Assembly: GCA_027943335.1 (NCBI GenBank)
Contig: BSBK01009275.1
Location: 124,001-188,000 of the forward strand
Source of the DNA: Chamaecyparis obtusa
Taxonomy: Eukaryota; Streptophyta; Pinopsida; Cupressales; Cupressaceae
Length of the DNA: 64,000 nucleotides
Direction: 5' to 3'
The notes under the pieces: generated by a model
Databases searched by the model: none
What the model was told of the DNA's origin: nothing
What the model saw: the letters and a program-made list of their open reading frames with translations, nothing else
Shown: piece after piece, positions 22,990 to 36,860 of the stretch
Layout: each line of letters opens with the position of its first letter
Position numbering within the stretch: position 1 is the stretch's first letter
Made by a program: the position numbers and the translations under genes

Positions 22990-25290
22990 CCCAGCAAGAG
23001 GCGTCTCATATTAGAAACACCTTCGACGTAATTATAGAAAATGAATTATATTTATGTATGAATGTAAGTATAGAAAATAAAGTCTGAAATAAATAATTAT
23101 TAATATATTTTTTCTAAAGTGTCTTTTAATATTTATCTATATAATATATACACGTATATTCATTATAATATATACATTAAATTTATGAAAGAATATATAC
23201 AAAATAAAGTTAGTTTATTTTATAATGAAAGAACCAATGACATTTGATGATGATATTTTCTTTTTAATTTTTTTCAAAATTTAAATTTAAAACTTTATTT
23301 TTCGTTTAGTGGCTCAATTTTATATTAGTTGACATAAAAATATTCTATATATAAATTTGTTTCTACTATTTATTTCTATGGTGTTTATAGGTTCTACTAG
23401 TTAATTATATGTAACAATAAAGACTACTTAAGACAATAGATTTCAAATAACTTTAAATCTAAGAAACAATGAAATAACAAATTACTTGAATCAGCCCATT
23501 TCTCATCTTTTAAAACCTAATGATTAATATATTTTTTTTCTCATAACATTTTTATCTTATTTGCACAGTCATTTTCTTGAACATAGATCATTTTTACTAG
23601 TTGTTTATAGAATGTGGACATTTCCAATTGTGCAAGATGCAAATTCAACTGAGAGAACCTAGAGTGCATTTTGTAAAGCTCAATTACACATTCATCATCC
23701 TATAAAACTTTTTAAAATAAAAATAGTGTAATATATATCTTGTTAATGGGAGTTTGTAAAGTTCTTTCTAATTTTGAAATCACTTTTTAGTTTAATTTTA
23801 GTTTTTTTAATTGTTACAAATGATTTTTTTCTTTAATAATGTTGGTTTAAATTACTTTATTATTTTTATTTTCCAATTATAATTAAAAAAATTATATTAA
23901 CAATTTTATTATTTTTAAGAAAAAATTGAAATGATTTAAATTTTTTAAATTCTTATTTGAAAGCCTATTTTTTTAATTATTTTACAAAATATTAATATTA
24001 TCTTTAAATTATCTATTTGTTTATTTATATAATATGTTTTACTTTAAATATTTTTATGCTTCACAATATTTTGGAATTTTATTAAATTTAGTTTTTGAAA
24101 TTATTGATTTAAATTATATTTATGATGAGAGGTGTTCTACATTTACATATGGATTTAAAATTTGTTTTCAATTATATATGTGTAATTTAATTTGATAGTG
24201 TGCACTACTTACAGTTACAAAATAAATTAAATTTAAAGAATTAATAAGGCAAGAAATTGAGGCCTTAATAAAGTTTGAAACTACTATTTTCTTGGAGTTA
24301 CAAAATCAAATGGTTCAAGAGTATTTCTTTGGTAGAGGAGATGTATAAATGGTATGATTGAAGTTTTTGTATAATCTTGTGTCCATTATAATTGGTTGTT
24401 GGTATTTAATGCTTGTATACTAGAACCAAAGAGAGTAGATTACTAAGAAGAAAAGGGAAGGAGCCAAAAGTGGCAAGAATATAAGCAACACAGAGATAAG
24501 TGATAACTCTTAACACAACATTTGATTTCTTTTTATTTATTATTTAATGTACAATAAATCATAATATTAAATATTGGAGTTTTTTTCATTAAATGTTGCT
24601 AGAATTAGTTAGAATCCTTTTTCTATAGTAATGACACTTTTATTAGTATTCTATAATAAAAATAATATTATTTTTATTATTCTTAAAATTGAATGTGTTG
24701 TGAAAATAATGATTTGGTTCAAACCTCTAGAATGGTGTCTACAATCTAGATTTTTCATTCTTGAAAGTTTAGGAGAGATCTTAAATCAAGTTTGTTGTTC
24801 CATTGCTCATAGAATTTGTGGAGGGACCTTTTTCTGAGTTAGAATGCAATTATAGTAGGTCATGCTATCATATAGGGCTAATTTTAAGCATATTTGATAT
24901 ATCCCCTTTGTATTGCATGGTTCTATATTTTTAATGCTATATTATTTTTCCCTGTTTCAAGCATTTTTATAAGTCCATGTTTAAATTTGATTGAACATTT
25001 ATGGTAAGAGTTAATCTTTATCAGGCACCATTGATTGATGAATGTCATTCTTTTTGTATTTTATGCTTGTATTATTATCTTTCGACTACATATAGAAGAA
25101 TAAACACTAAATAATTATTTGAAATAATAATATCCTTCTAATATTATTCGTCAATATTTCAAATATTTAACACATCTCAATAGATTATTGTTACCATTAT
25201 TTTACTCATCTTTGGTGACCTAATTACTAGATCAAGCTACAAGTACCCTAGTTTGTCTTATTAGGTGATCTTGCTTAAAATTTGTGTTCA
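22990..25290. other. AT-rich spacer, no gene seen
   Basis: Long A/T runs throughout. No ORF with a recognisable domain. The 68-codon ORF at 24631-24837 shows no conserved features. Confidence 0.5.
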
Positions 25291-26910
25291 TTTGATTTCC
25301 AAAGTACATGAAAGGGAAACGAAATGAACTTCATCTAAGATTCCATGTGCATATATCAATGTTAAGTATACTATACAAAGGAAAAGAACTAAAAGAACAT
25401 TTATTTGAGGCTCACACATGTCGTGAGCATAGCCATTGCCAGAATTGCATAAATGAGTGCAAATATACATATGTAATGAACATAAATAGAGGGGTACTAG
25501 ACATTGCCTAGTAATGATTCTATCTCTACGGTGTTCCCGGTGTGCTCCCGTGATCCTGAACCTACAAATAAGAGAAGAGAAGTGGGTTAGATCCAATGGA
25601 TCTAAGAAATGCCTGGTATCAGATTATTTACAAGCATGCATACATGCACTCATCCATACACCTCTAACATGGGTTGTGCTCAGGACATGTGCATTAAGGA
25701 AGCTCCGAAAATGAAAGAAATACCATTATTTTCACTAATGTGTTTGTTCCATGTGCAAATGAATGACCTTGACTTGTGATGCAGTTATTGCTAGGAAAGC
25801 CTCATTTCCTTAACAGTGGCTACATCAGAGACCAAGAGCACCCATGACGAATAGGGAAACATTCAGTATCAGTGGGACACCCAAGAACCATAAATCCATA
25901 TCAAGTGAAGCATGGTTGAAGCAGTGGTAGGCTCAAAGGGCTTGTACAGCATATGCAACCAAGTCAGAATAGAGAATATGAGCATCAAATCTACATACTG
26001 ATGAAGGATACATCATGGAATGTACATGATTAAATCTGCATTGTGAACTAGATAATAAAGGGGCTATAGTCAGTGAACATAATAAATAGGTGGTGCATGT
26101 GTTAAGAGAATGAACACAAAATAATACATCATCCATAGGTCTCAAGTACACGATGTAGTGAAAGTCACAATGAGTACTATACTTTCAGCTGATGGGTTTG
26201 AAAATGAGAACACCATAAATTCATGTGCAAGGGATGAATAGTTCCAACAGTAATCCAACATGTTGTGGGTCATAGTGAGCAACATATATCTCCTCAGAAA
26301 TTAACCATAACATCATGCAGAGAAATGAATAAAAGGGAGATGGAAATTTAACACCATTAGATAGCCAACATGCCTATGGATCACAAGCTCCAATGACAAA
26401 TCAAGACACATTTAATGATGCCATATTCCACAAGTTTGTGAACCATGAACCAATAGTAAACACCATAAACAATTGTGATGCCCTAGGTCATTCACGAGCT
26501 GGTGTACATCAAGCAACAAGCATAAAGGAGACATTTTCCAATCATATATCAAACTTGCCAATGGAAATCAGTGACCATATAAGAAAGCATAAACAGGGGG
26601 AAAAGTAAAGAGCTAGTGATAACAGAAAAGCAATGGATTCATCAAATACCATCCATAACATGCTCACAACTCCACAAGAAATGAGCACCAGTAATAAGCA
26701 GATTATGGCATTATAAAACAATGAGCATCACAAAGATATACAAACTAGTATTGACGTTGAGGTTCTGACTCACACAACACTCATAGTATTAAATCAAGTA
26801 CAGACACATTGCGGCAAGGATACATGCCCAAGCTCAACATATCAAAACCAATACTACCGTGCTTTCAAGCACGAAAAATTAATTGTCCAAGGTGGAGGCA
26901 ATGGTTCGAT
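25291..26910. other. Left flank of element B, unclassified, probably repetitive
   Basis: Composition changes here to a less AT-rich, ORF-poor sequence that continues beyond element B at 32798-33960. The two flanks would join at the CAAAC target duplication, so this was one continuous stretch before insertion. No coding region or LTR pair is seen. Confidence 0.4.
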
Positions 26911-26915
26911 CAAAC

Positions 26916-29404
26916 TGTTATACACTAAGTTTGCACCCTTGTTTCAAGCTCCCATAGTCTTGATAACCTAGTATAACATGGGAATCATCTCTAGGTGTGG
27001 GACCTATGCTAATTAAGATGAGACCTCCAGGTTCTAGGTTGGTTCCTCTTGGATAATCACCTTAATTTGCTTCTAGACATGAAAAGTAAATCTTTGGAGC
27101 GAAAGGGATAGAAGGAATGCTTGAAAGGGAAATGACTTGAAAGCAAACTACCTACTAGGTGATACACCAAAATTAGGGTTTGGATCTTAGTATAGAGGAA
27201 TGGAATCAATGAAAGGCTTAGGTCTAGTAGGTCACAACTTTACTGAATAGGCTTGCATAAGTGTTTCATAGGAGGGCCTGAACATAAGACACAACTTATG
27301 ACCTGGAAGAAGACATTCACTTCTACAACTCGGTGTAGGATTGAGACAAGACTGTTAGGAGGCTGAAGTATACCCACAAAAATATCTAAATCAGATCAAA
27401 CACAATAACACACATAATTACAGCAAGTAAGAGGGATCAAGAACCCTAAAATATCACTGAAAACATCATATACTTTAATCCAATAAGGGATAATTTAGAC
27501 AAGGAAGCATAGGGACATGAAGGATTGTCACAAAAATACCTCTGTAATATCTGAATCATCAATGAAAGATTTACAACTGTATAAGCCAAAGGGTAGAAAT
27601 GATACCATAGATGACCCTTAAGAAAGATGAATTTCTTTTACAATTGTCCAACTTTGAGCACTAAGGCTCCAAAAAGAACTATATACCTCTCACTGCCCGT
27701 AGGCAAGAGTCAAAACTAACCTAACTAGGGTTACAAGATTTACAACAATAATCAAACCCTAGCTATACTGATGAACCATCATGAAAATCTCTAAGAACAC
27801 CGGTGATCAAATCATATCTTTCTTTGCATGTTGATCCTTCTGAACTAAAATCACCTGCAGACATAACAACCTCGACCTACCAACCCACCTGCAACTCCAC
27901 TAAGCCATGAAGGCTCACAATCTGATCATAATTCCCTGGGTAACAGTACCGTTCAAAAGGTGGTGCCAACTCTTTCTAGCATCTCCTGGTGTCAAAATGC
28001 AGCACAATACCCTGCAATGTTGGCCAACAGTCATCTCCATCAACTTCCTCACCCACAAATGTCCTGAGAATTAAGTTCCTGAGCTACCTGACATCGTGCA
28101 TGGCTGAAAGAATGCAAAACTCTCGCAGAGACATTTGAATTTTGAAATATAACGGCTAGCAGCAAATTTTTAAAATGTAACCGTCAATGAGAAACCCTTC
28201 CCAGCAGATGAACGATTGCGATGCACTGAGAAAACAACTTAAAATCCCCCTCTAACAAGTCAACTACCACCTGGAAGTTAGAAACCAATGAAATGTGAGC
28301 AAATCAGCATGCTTGGAAAACTTGGACCCACAACCTACAAAAGGAGCATCAGACGGTTGTCGCTCTACCGTAGCCTTAAACAACCCGCATCTTCACCCAT
28401 CAGTATAATGATGATCATAGATCTTGATCAGACTTTAACCTACCACGAGAGCCAAAGACCATGGGCCCACTAAAAAATCTCCACACTATACTCTCACTAA
28501 CTAATCAAATGTCAGCCCCTCGGATACACGTCGCATTCCCTCTGACATCAAACCAACTGTCTTCTAAGATTCATATCTAACGGCAGGTGCATGATCTCAT
28601 AGGGTCAGAAGATTCTATGAGATCATATGACCACCGTAGATCCTAGTCTTTCTGACACATTTGTAGACCTTTTGACACGGTCCCACTGACACATCATCGT
28701 TGTCACTTGGGAGCCAATAGAGAATAAGCATGTCACCAAGAAAGGACCCACCTAACAGAGCTCGAAGATAAAGCAAGATCAATGGCCATCTCATGAAGAT
28801 AAGGAGCTATCAATCCTCTACAAATGTCAGAGCCTCTGGCTACTGAAAGGGCTCAGTCGCATTGACAGATAGTTGAATCACCAACCGCTGACTAATCAGA
28901 AGCTACCAGATAAGATGACATGGCGCTGGACCCACACAACGTTGAAGTGCTGCGATGTCAAATCAATGGTTGTTTCATGATCACATGGGATGAGAAGATC
29001 CCATGTGGTTATGTGATAACCATTGGATCTAACTGTGACTGAGAACTCGGTCTAGGGAAATATTAAAGGCCAAGACATAGGAAACTTAGGAAATATTAAA
29101 GAGAAAACCTCCGCAGGGTGGAAAAAAAATTATTAAGCACGTGCATTTTTAGAATTTTAAGTGGCCCAAAAAGCTAATGAAAAAATAGAATAGGACCTAG
29201 GTTTTTTAGGGTTTTTTGTAGAAATGGCTAGATTCATGAATATTTTAAGGACTTGTCACCTAGCCAGGGACCCAGAAATAGTTGCAGAGACTAGAGGAAA
29301 ATAGATAAAGCCATGAAATTTTCAAGGATGCTTCGTAGGGTAAAAACAGAGACCCCGAGATGGATTTTAGCCAAATTTGCATGCATATGAAAATTAGGGT
29401 AACG
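26916..29404 (-). repeat. Element B 3' LTR (2489 bp)
   Basis: Left copy. It contains a 1.3-kb segment (about 27837-29150) that is absent from the right copy; outside it, the two LTRs are nearly identical by eye. Confidence 0.88.
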
Positions 29405-29836
29405 TTTTGGCAATTTTTGCTTGATGTCAGCCTACTAGACATAGATCAATGGCCTTAAAGAAATCCATTGGGCATGGGGTCACTACAGGAACAAAAAACT
29501 TTGACAAAGAGAAAAAACTGAACCAAAATGAGGGACTTGTGCACAAGCACTTCTTGCAAAATAGGGAACTAGGGTAGAAAACTTGCAAGAAAGTAGGAAA
29601 GCTAACCTATCCTAAACTAACCAGTTACAAAAACCTGGTCAAAAAAAACCATTCACTAGTTGTGAAAAATAGCTACCACTCCTCATTAGGATATTTTGCA
29701 TTGGACTCATGAGGATAGCTACAAAAATATGAGGCACACAAAAAATTGTCAAATAATTATTAACCGCCTCTGCAAAGATAGGATCAAGTTTACCTTCCTC
29801 TAATTGATCATATGGAGGGGCCTCGGTAAACTCCTT

Positions 29837-31419
29837 CTATGCCAAGTATCTGATGGGGCAGCCTCTCGAAAGTCTAAAAGCAGGACTTTCCCTAATTGCT
29901 TCTTCTTTATCTTCATGGTTTCCCTCCATCATGGATAGCCATGTCAACTCATCACCTGTGGACAGGGGACTGTCATCCTCCTCAACTTTTAAACAAGCCA
30001 AGAGCTGATCAAAGTTGTTAATACCCTGAAGTTCTGGAACTAGCTCCAACTCTTGCTCATATAGCAGTCTCTTAGAAGGAGAACAACCCAAAACTAGGCC
30101 TCCTTCTATAGGCACATAAGTTTGAACCTCCACTCCAAGAAATAGGAATTCTTCATTCAATTTCTTACAAAAGACCTCTATGATATTGAAAAAATCATAC
30201 TCTTGAAGGCTTTTGTCTATGTTCTTCTCTTGGAAAAGCTCTTCCATAACTTTATCATTTTACTCAACAAAACTAGGCAGCTTATCAAATAAAAGCATAG
30301 CATCCCCCTCTGTATCAACTTCCTGTTGACGGTGACCCTCTTGTTCTGATTGACCTTCAGCCATAGGTAATGGCATGGTCTCCTTTTCATCATCAACAAA
30401 GAGGGGAAGCTCTCAAACCAATCAACCAAAAGCTCAGGCTGAGCATCAATCCCCACCCCCATTTCTTCATCCTGCTGGCCCACTTCACCATAGTCATCAC
30501 TCAGCACTGATACCTCATATTTCTTCTCCTCTTCAACACATGAAAGCTCATTTACCATATGTCCTTGCTTAGATACTAGACTATCATCTTTGAAAAGACT
30601 TGGCATCTGACAACTAGGAGGTAGAGTCCATTGGGGTATCTACAATATTTCATCATCTTGAGAGACCAGAGGGGCCTCTTGAGATGAACAACTTTCTTGT
30701 ACAGACTACTCTTGTAGAGTGCTAGAATGAATCTCAAGTAAAGGCTCTTGGAAAGAAATTTTTGCCTTAAAACTTGGGATGTGAAGTTGAGAGGGCTCAT
30801 GGGGAGACACAAGAGGCATAGACAAATGAGCCTTCCAACTTGGAATCTTAGGCCTAGGAGCCTCTTGTTGAGCAATTTGTGATCTCAACCTTGTTGTCTC
30901 AATTTCAGCTCAGCGCCTGATCTCTTCTTGAAATTGTCTTACTTGTTGCTCATCAAAAAGAACCTCTACCACTTGGTGGGGAGTTGTCTCCTACTCATAG
31001 CCTTGAGCCTCTATCTCCTACTACTCTCTGATCTCAGACACTTGCTTAATCAAATCAAGCAAAAGATTCTTGGTCTCTTCTTGCTCTTTCATAAAGTCTA
31101 TGCTCTGAATCTTTTGCCTATTAGGTTGATAAGGGGTGGGTGGGTGGCAACCATGATAGGAGAGTTGGCTTTGCATTTTTTGTTGTGCCACTTGTGCACA
31201 TGATCCATCTTGATGAAGGGCTCGCTCATAATCTTGTACAAGGGCGTAGTTGTTTGGGGCATGTTGGATATAATGACAGCCTTGTATAGTATGGAAGCTT
31301 GGGATGAAAGTAGGCTTTAGGTGGTTTGCATAAGGCTGATCACTAGCCCATTGAGCACTATTCTCATAATAGGATGGGGGTAACCTAACTGTCCATAATA
31401 AATTCACATGTCTACTCAT
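29837..31419 (-). pseudogene. Element B single ORF, acidic Gln-rich protein, unknown
   Basis: Starts at an ATG (31419, MSRHVNLLWTVRLPPSYYEN) and can be followed for about 527 codons to a TAG at 29837. Frame one carries WASDQPYANHLKPTF, a predicted helix near the end of the first block (MKEQEETKNLLLDLIKQVSE), and Pro/Ser-rich text (SWKAHLSMPLVSPHEPSQLH). Near 30410 a one-base shift moves the frame; it then continues as FVDDEKETMPLPMAEGQ, MEELFQEKNIDKSLQEYDFF and LSMMEGNHEDKEEAIRESP. All internal stops examined are TAG where CAG (Gln) would fit, including a double TAG at 31015-31020. No zinc knuckle, protease or polymerase is present. It may be a diverged gag. Confidence 0.6.
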
Positions 31420-31613
31420 GCAATTAGCTGGAATCTAAATATAAAAGATTTGAAACATACCAGTACTTGATCTCGAAAACCAGTAAACTTTCCAGAGTCA
31501 CTAGATATGCAACAAAATGACCTCTTCTAGGTCTACAACCTACTAGATGCATATCAGAGCTAGCAAGAACTATAAAAATTATGACCTCTTGGTCATACCC
31601 GACATCCCAGAAT

Positions 31614-32792
31614 TGTTATACACTAAGTTTGCACCCTTGTTTCAAGCTCTCGTAGTCTTGATAACCTAGTATAACATGGGAATCATCTCCAGATGTGGAA
31701 CCTATGCTAACTTAGATGAGACCTCCAGGTTCTAGGCTAGTTCCTCTTGGATAATCACCTCAATTTTCTTCTAGACATAAAAAGTAAATCTTTGGAGGGA
31801 AAGGGATATAAGGAATGCTTGAAAAGGAAATGACTTGAAAGAAAACTACCTACTAGGTGATACACCGAAATTAGGGTTTGGATCTCAGTATAGAGGAATG
31901 GAATCAATGAAAGGCTTAGGTCTAGTAGGTCACAACTTTACTGAATAGGCTTGCATAAGTGTTTCGTAGGAGGGCCTAAACATAAGACACAACTTATGAC
32001 CTGCAAGAAGACATTCACTTCTACAACTCGGTGTAGGATTGAGACAAGACTATTAGGGGGCTGAAGTATACCCACAAAAACATCTAAATGAAATCAAACA
32101 TAATAACACACACATTTACAGAAAGTAAGAGGGATCAAGAACCCTAAGATATCACTGAAAACATCATATACTTTAATCCAATAAGAGATAATTTAGACAA
32201 GGAAGCATAGGGACATGAAGGATTGTCACAAAAATACCTCTGCAATATCTGAATCATCAATGAAAGATTTACAACTGTATAAGCCAGAGGGTAGAAATGA
32301 TACCACAGAGGACCCTTAAGAGAGATGAATTTCTTTTAAAATTGTCTAACTCTGAGCACTAAGGCTCCAAAAAGAACTATATACCTCTCACTGCCTGCAG
32401 GCAGGAGTCAAAACTAACCTAACTAGGGTTACAAGATTTACAACAATAATCAAACCCTAGTTGTACTGATGACCCATCATGAAAATCTCTGAGAACACCA
32501 GTGATCAAATCATATCTTTCTTTACGTGTTGATCATATAGAATTTTAAGTGGCCTGAAAAGGTAATGAAAAAATAGAATAGGACCTAGGGTTTTTAGGGT
32601 TTTTTGCAACAATGGCTAGATTCATGAATATTTTAAGGACTTTTCACCTAGCCAAGGACCTAGAAATAGTTGCAGAGACCAGAGGAAAATAGATAAAGCC
32701 ATCAAATTTTTAGGGATGCTTGGCAGGGTAAAAACAGAGACCCCAAGATAGATTTTAGCCAAATTTGCATGCATATGAAAATTAGGGTAACA
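31614..32792 (-). repeat. Element B 5' LTR (1179 bp, internally deleted)
   Basis: Right copy. The junction of the deletion is at about 32534-32539, where GTTGATC is followed by AGAATTTTAAG. In minus orientation it is followed by ATTC and then TGGGATGTCGGGTATGACC, which begins with the TGG expected of a primer-binding site; the matching tRNA is not identified. Confidence 0.85.
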
Positions 32793-32797
32793 CAAAC

Positions 32798-35700
32798 ACA
32801 TACTATTTGATACCCCAACAAGCTCGTGGGTCCCCATCAATAGGGATGGTTCATGGGCCATGCTCAGAATGAAACATATGCAGCATGAGCATGTTCACAA
32901 TGAGGCCCTCATGCAAGGCACATAAGCATTCATTAAGATATGATAAACAACAAGAAGGGTATGATGCATCCAATATGGAAAAACTTTTAAAATGATGGTA
33001 TTCTTATTTAAAATATTAAATGAAACATCTAAATGGAGATCGAGCCATGAACACAAAAATAGTGAACACCAATTATGATGGCACCATACTATGTTCAACA
33101 AGGAATGAACGCGGGCTAGATAGACCATAAGACAGTGAGCAGCGCAACGGTATGGTCGCCACTAGCAAAGCTCAACAAGGCATTGTTTCTCACGGGTCAA
33201 GGAGATGATGCCCTAGGCTCTTCAACCCTAGGAAGTGAGCAGCAGAGGAAGTAAAGCACCATAGACCAAGACATTGTATGTATGCCCTAGCCAAACCACC
33301 AGGTCATCATACCAGTCAAGAACCAATAAAAATAATTCCATAAAATACAGAGGGATTGAATACATAGTACCGGAAAATGACCAAATGAAATGGGCTTTCA
33401 AACTTCAACACATTACAACAGAAAAATAGTAGAGCACGGACCAACATCAGTATCAACATTGATCAAATACCCTGGTAAAGAACACCACAATGATGCCCTC
33501 TAAAAGCTAGGGAAGGATAATAGTGAATTTAAAATATAAACGTGCCCTAGTCTCATACAATCCCATAGAGGAGTCGTGCCTTCAAGATGCAGAGTGATGC
33601 ACAACATTCATACAATTGATCCAATTGAAAGCCATGGAATTGAATGCACAAAGGCCTCAATCAAGGCACATATACAACAAGAATCAACATATATAGACAA
33701 AAATAATGCGAGCATTCTAAAATCAATTATAGAATACATAACAGTATCTTTCAAATACAGAGCAATGCCCTAGAAATTGAAACCAATTGCAGAGTAGAAA
33801 TGTCAAATCAAATGCCTACCTCAAAATATCGATGCCATGTAGATCAAAGCATAGTTGTTTCTAAATCCGAGTTCAGAGAATCAATGCAGAGATTGGAAAC
33901 TTTCCAGGTGCCAGAGGATGAAGTACCTACCATTCAAAAAATTTCCTCATCCTTGATGAGAGTTTTAGATAATTAATATATTCTCCCCTTTTTATGGTTG
34001 ATAATTGATTAATTTTCTTTTGTGCTAAGTTCTTTTTTTTTTTCTTAAAAGCATGGTTTTTATAAATGAGTTAATTAATATTTTCTCCCCTTTTGGGGTG
34101 AGATTTTATTATTTTAGGTGCTTTTTTTATATGTAGATTTTGTTTAAGTGTAAATATTTCAAGGTATGTCTTCCCCATTTTTGAGTTGATGACTATTTTG
34201 AAATACATTTAGGTCCACATATTTTGGCATATGGGTATTTATTTCAATGTAAAAGTCATTGCAAAGTCTTTTTTGTAATTTCTGAGAATGGTGTTTTATA
34301 AACCATTGTCAGAATGTTATTTATAGCACATGACTTAGTGGGTAGGGTCATTTCTTTGACTATCTTTTTTTTGGCGCCCCACTTTTTCCGCTACCCCTAA
34401 AAAATCAGGAATCTGGCATCCAAGTTAAGGAGGCATTTGTGGGCCTATTTGCAGGTGTTTTCCTTTTCTAGGATATTTCAGTTTCATGCAGATTCCTTTG
34501 TTTCTTTTTATACCTCTCACTTCTATGATTGAAGTTAGTTCTTCTTTCCCTCTTTCTTGGAGGTGAATGTTTGTAGCTTTAGAGAAGCAAGTTGTATTTC
34601 AGCTACCTTCAATTCAGTTCATAGCAATTTTCCTTCTTTTTCCTATAGCTTTGTGAGTGATTTTGGTAGATTTGATGTCATGTATTGTGATAAAAAATTA
34701 GTCCTTTACTTAATATTCTGTTCATTTTGATGTTCACATGCACTATTATTTCTTAAAGTCTCAATTTGTGTGCACTTGAATGTATTTTGGTTTGTGGAAT
34801 TCATTTTCCCTCCTCATTTACAACCAGCACCTGGTTATTTCTAAGGGAAAAATCAGATTAGGGAGGAGTTGCGATGCTCAGGTTATGTTCTGAATCATAT
34901 TGTGATTTTTTTTTCAGTTTGTGGATCTATCAAAGTTTGGTGAATCACCTAGTTTTAGTTTTAGTTTCATCCACTCTCTCTCCCTTTTCCTTCAAAGTTT
35001 AGTTTAGTTTCAGGTGATTCAAGGGGAATCGGGCCCCTAATCCAGAGGTCTACTCTCTAATAGGTTACCCATAGCCTAAGGGTAGTCCCATGTTTCACTG
35101 GATCGCTAGGTTCTACACTTAGCCATACTCAGGTGCAATTGATAGTGACAACAATTATTTTATTGAAAAGATAATCACAATTTTTTGGAAGCATTTTCTG
35201 AGAAGTAGTCTAGATTAAGAAGTAAAATTGGAACAAAAGTTAAAATATGAGATGAAGTATTAAAAATGGAAATTTATGTTAAGATAACACATATTAATAA
35301 AATGAATAATATAATGAAGATTATTATTTTCAAAGATATTGATCATTTTTTCTACCTTGGTAATATGTCTTCTCATGGTCCTATTTGTTCCTTGAGAGCT
35401 ATATAATGATCCTCATTATTGGCAAGCTATTCAAGTTGAAAATAATAAGTTAAAATTATAATATACTTGTAAGAGGACATGTTCAAATTTAAATAATGTA
35501 AATGCATGCAAATTTCTTATTTTTCTATGTCAAAAATTTATATGCATTTATTTACGGTAAAAAGATGATTCATATGCATTTATTTACGCTAAAAAGATGA
35601 GATGAAAATGATTTTGTGTGTTCATCTATGTAGTTATGGAGGTAAAATGTTGGCATATTACAAAGAAAAAATATGCAACTTTAACTTATTTTTCTTATGA

Positions 35701-36860
35701 AAATGTATAATTATGTTGAGAGGTGTTGTTTTTATATTTTTGACTTTTTTTTTTAATACTAATCTTCTTTTCTTTTGATATCTTGAGAATTTTACACAAA
35801 AAACATATTTTATAAAATATAACCTTATGCTAGTTAATATTTAGTCTTATTTATCAATTATTAGTCAATAAATTATTTAGTTTCTGCATTTCCCATTAGA
35901 ATTAAGTATTTGCCTAAAATTTACAATTAACAGTTTTTATCTTGTTTGCATCAATTAGGTGGCATCCTTATCTCCTTGATTTCCATTCTATTGTGGCCTT
36001 ATCTACTCCAACATCCAAAATGAATAAATGGATGAATGAATTTTTTTAGTGATGTCCAAGAGTGTAAAAAAAATTTAAAAATTAAAAATCCTTAATTTAT
36101 CCTTATGCTCTTTTCAATGGTAGACCTCTAACGTTTAATTTTGAGAGATTATAATTGTCCCATCTTGCTTTAGACTTAACAAAGCCTTCAAAATTTGTAT
36201 AATTTATTCCTATTGTCATGTGAAAGGTTGTTTTTGAAGAAATATAGACTAATCTTTGAGTATGCTTGGTTTTTATATTTTACTCATTTCTTTTTTAAAG
36301 CATATATTTAATTTCTTGTAGAAATACATCACATTCTAATAATTTCACCTTTAATATTATTTAAAAACAAAAACACTTTTAAATTAATATTTCAAATAAC
36401 TAAATACTTGTGTTGTGACTAGAAGTGCAACATGTGGTTAGTTTCTAATAGTTAGAAAATGATTTTTTAATAGACTTTTCTTTGTGGTAGTTTGGGAAGG
36501 TTGTACATTTAAGGGTAAAGAAATAGAATAAAGTCCTCATGGTGATAAGAATGTGAAGCTTAAAGATAAAACTAGCAAATGTTGATAACATGATAGAAAA
36601 AATAAAGGAAACATTAACTGAAGTTTCTGATATGTGGTTGAAAAGAATAGAACAAAGTCTCTTTGGACAATGGACATTAAACTACGTGAAATCAATGGAT
36701 ATTTTAGGATATTAATACAAACTAATTATGTTGAATACAAATCCTTATATCATACCTTTAACAAGACTTATATTCCTTGTAAAATGAATATTTTAATAGA
36801 CTTGCGAGGTGTTTATTTGGAGGATTTTTAATGCATCATAACTTTTGATGACATGGAAAA
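32798..36860. other. Right flank of element B and AT-rich spacer, no gene seen
   Basis: 32798-33960 continues the sequence interrupted by element B. 33960-36860 is T-rich with no recognisable coding region. No LTR ends with target duplications could be matched here. Confidence 0.45.

Larger units (their letters stand above)
26916..32792 (-). mobile_element. Element B: non-autonomous LTR retrotransposon
   Basis: 5877-bp element with LTRs 26916-29404 and 31614-32792, both beginning TGTTATACACTAAG. The right LTR ends in CA and the left in a mutated CG. A perfect 5-bp target duplication, CAAAC, flanks it (26911-26915 and 32793-32797). The internal region (29405-31613) has a single long minus-strand ORF and no protease, RT or integrase. 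The LTR 3' portions (plus-strand right ends) resemble those of element A: shared phrases such as ATTTTAAGTGGCC, GCAGAGAC and AAAGCCAT in the same order. It was therefore probably mobilised by proteins of an element A relative. Confidence 0.88.

Noticed and set aside
34373..34384. TGGCGCCCC as a retroelement primer-binding site
   Set aside because: No LTR terminus precedes it and no retroelement coding follows.
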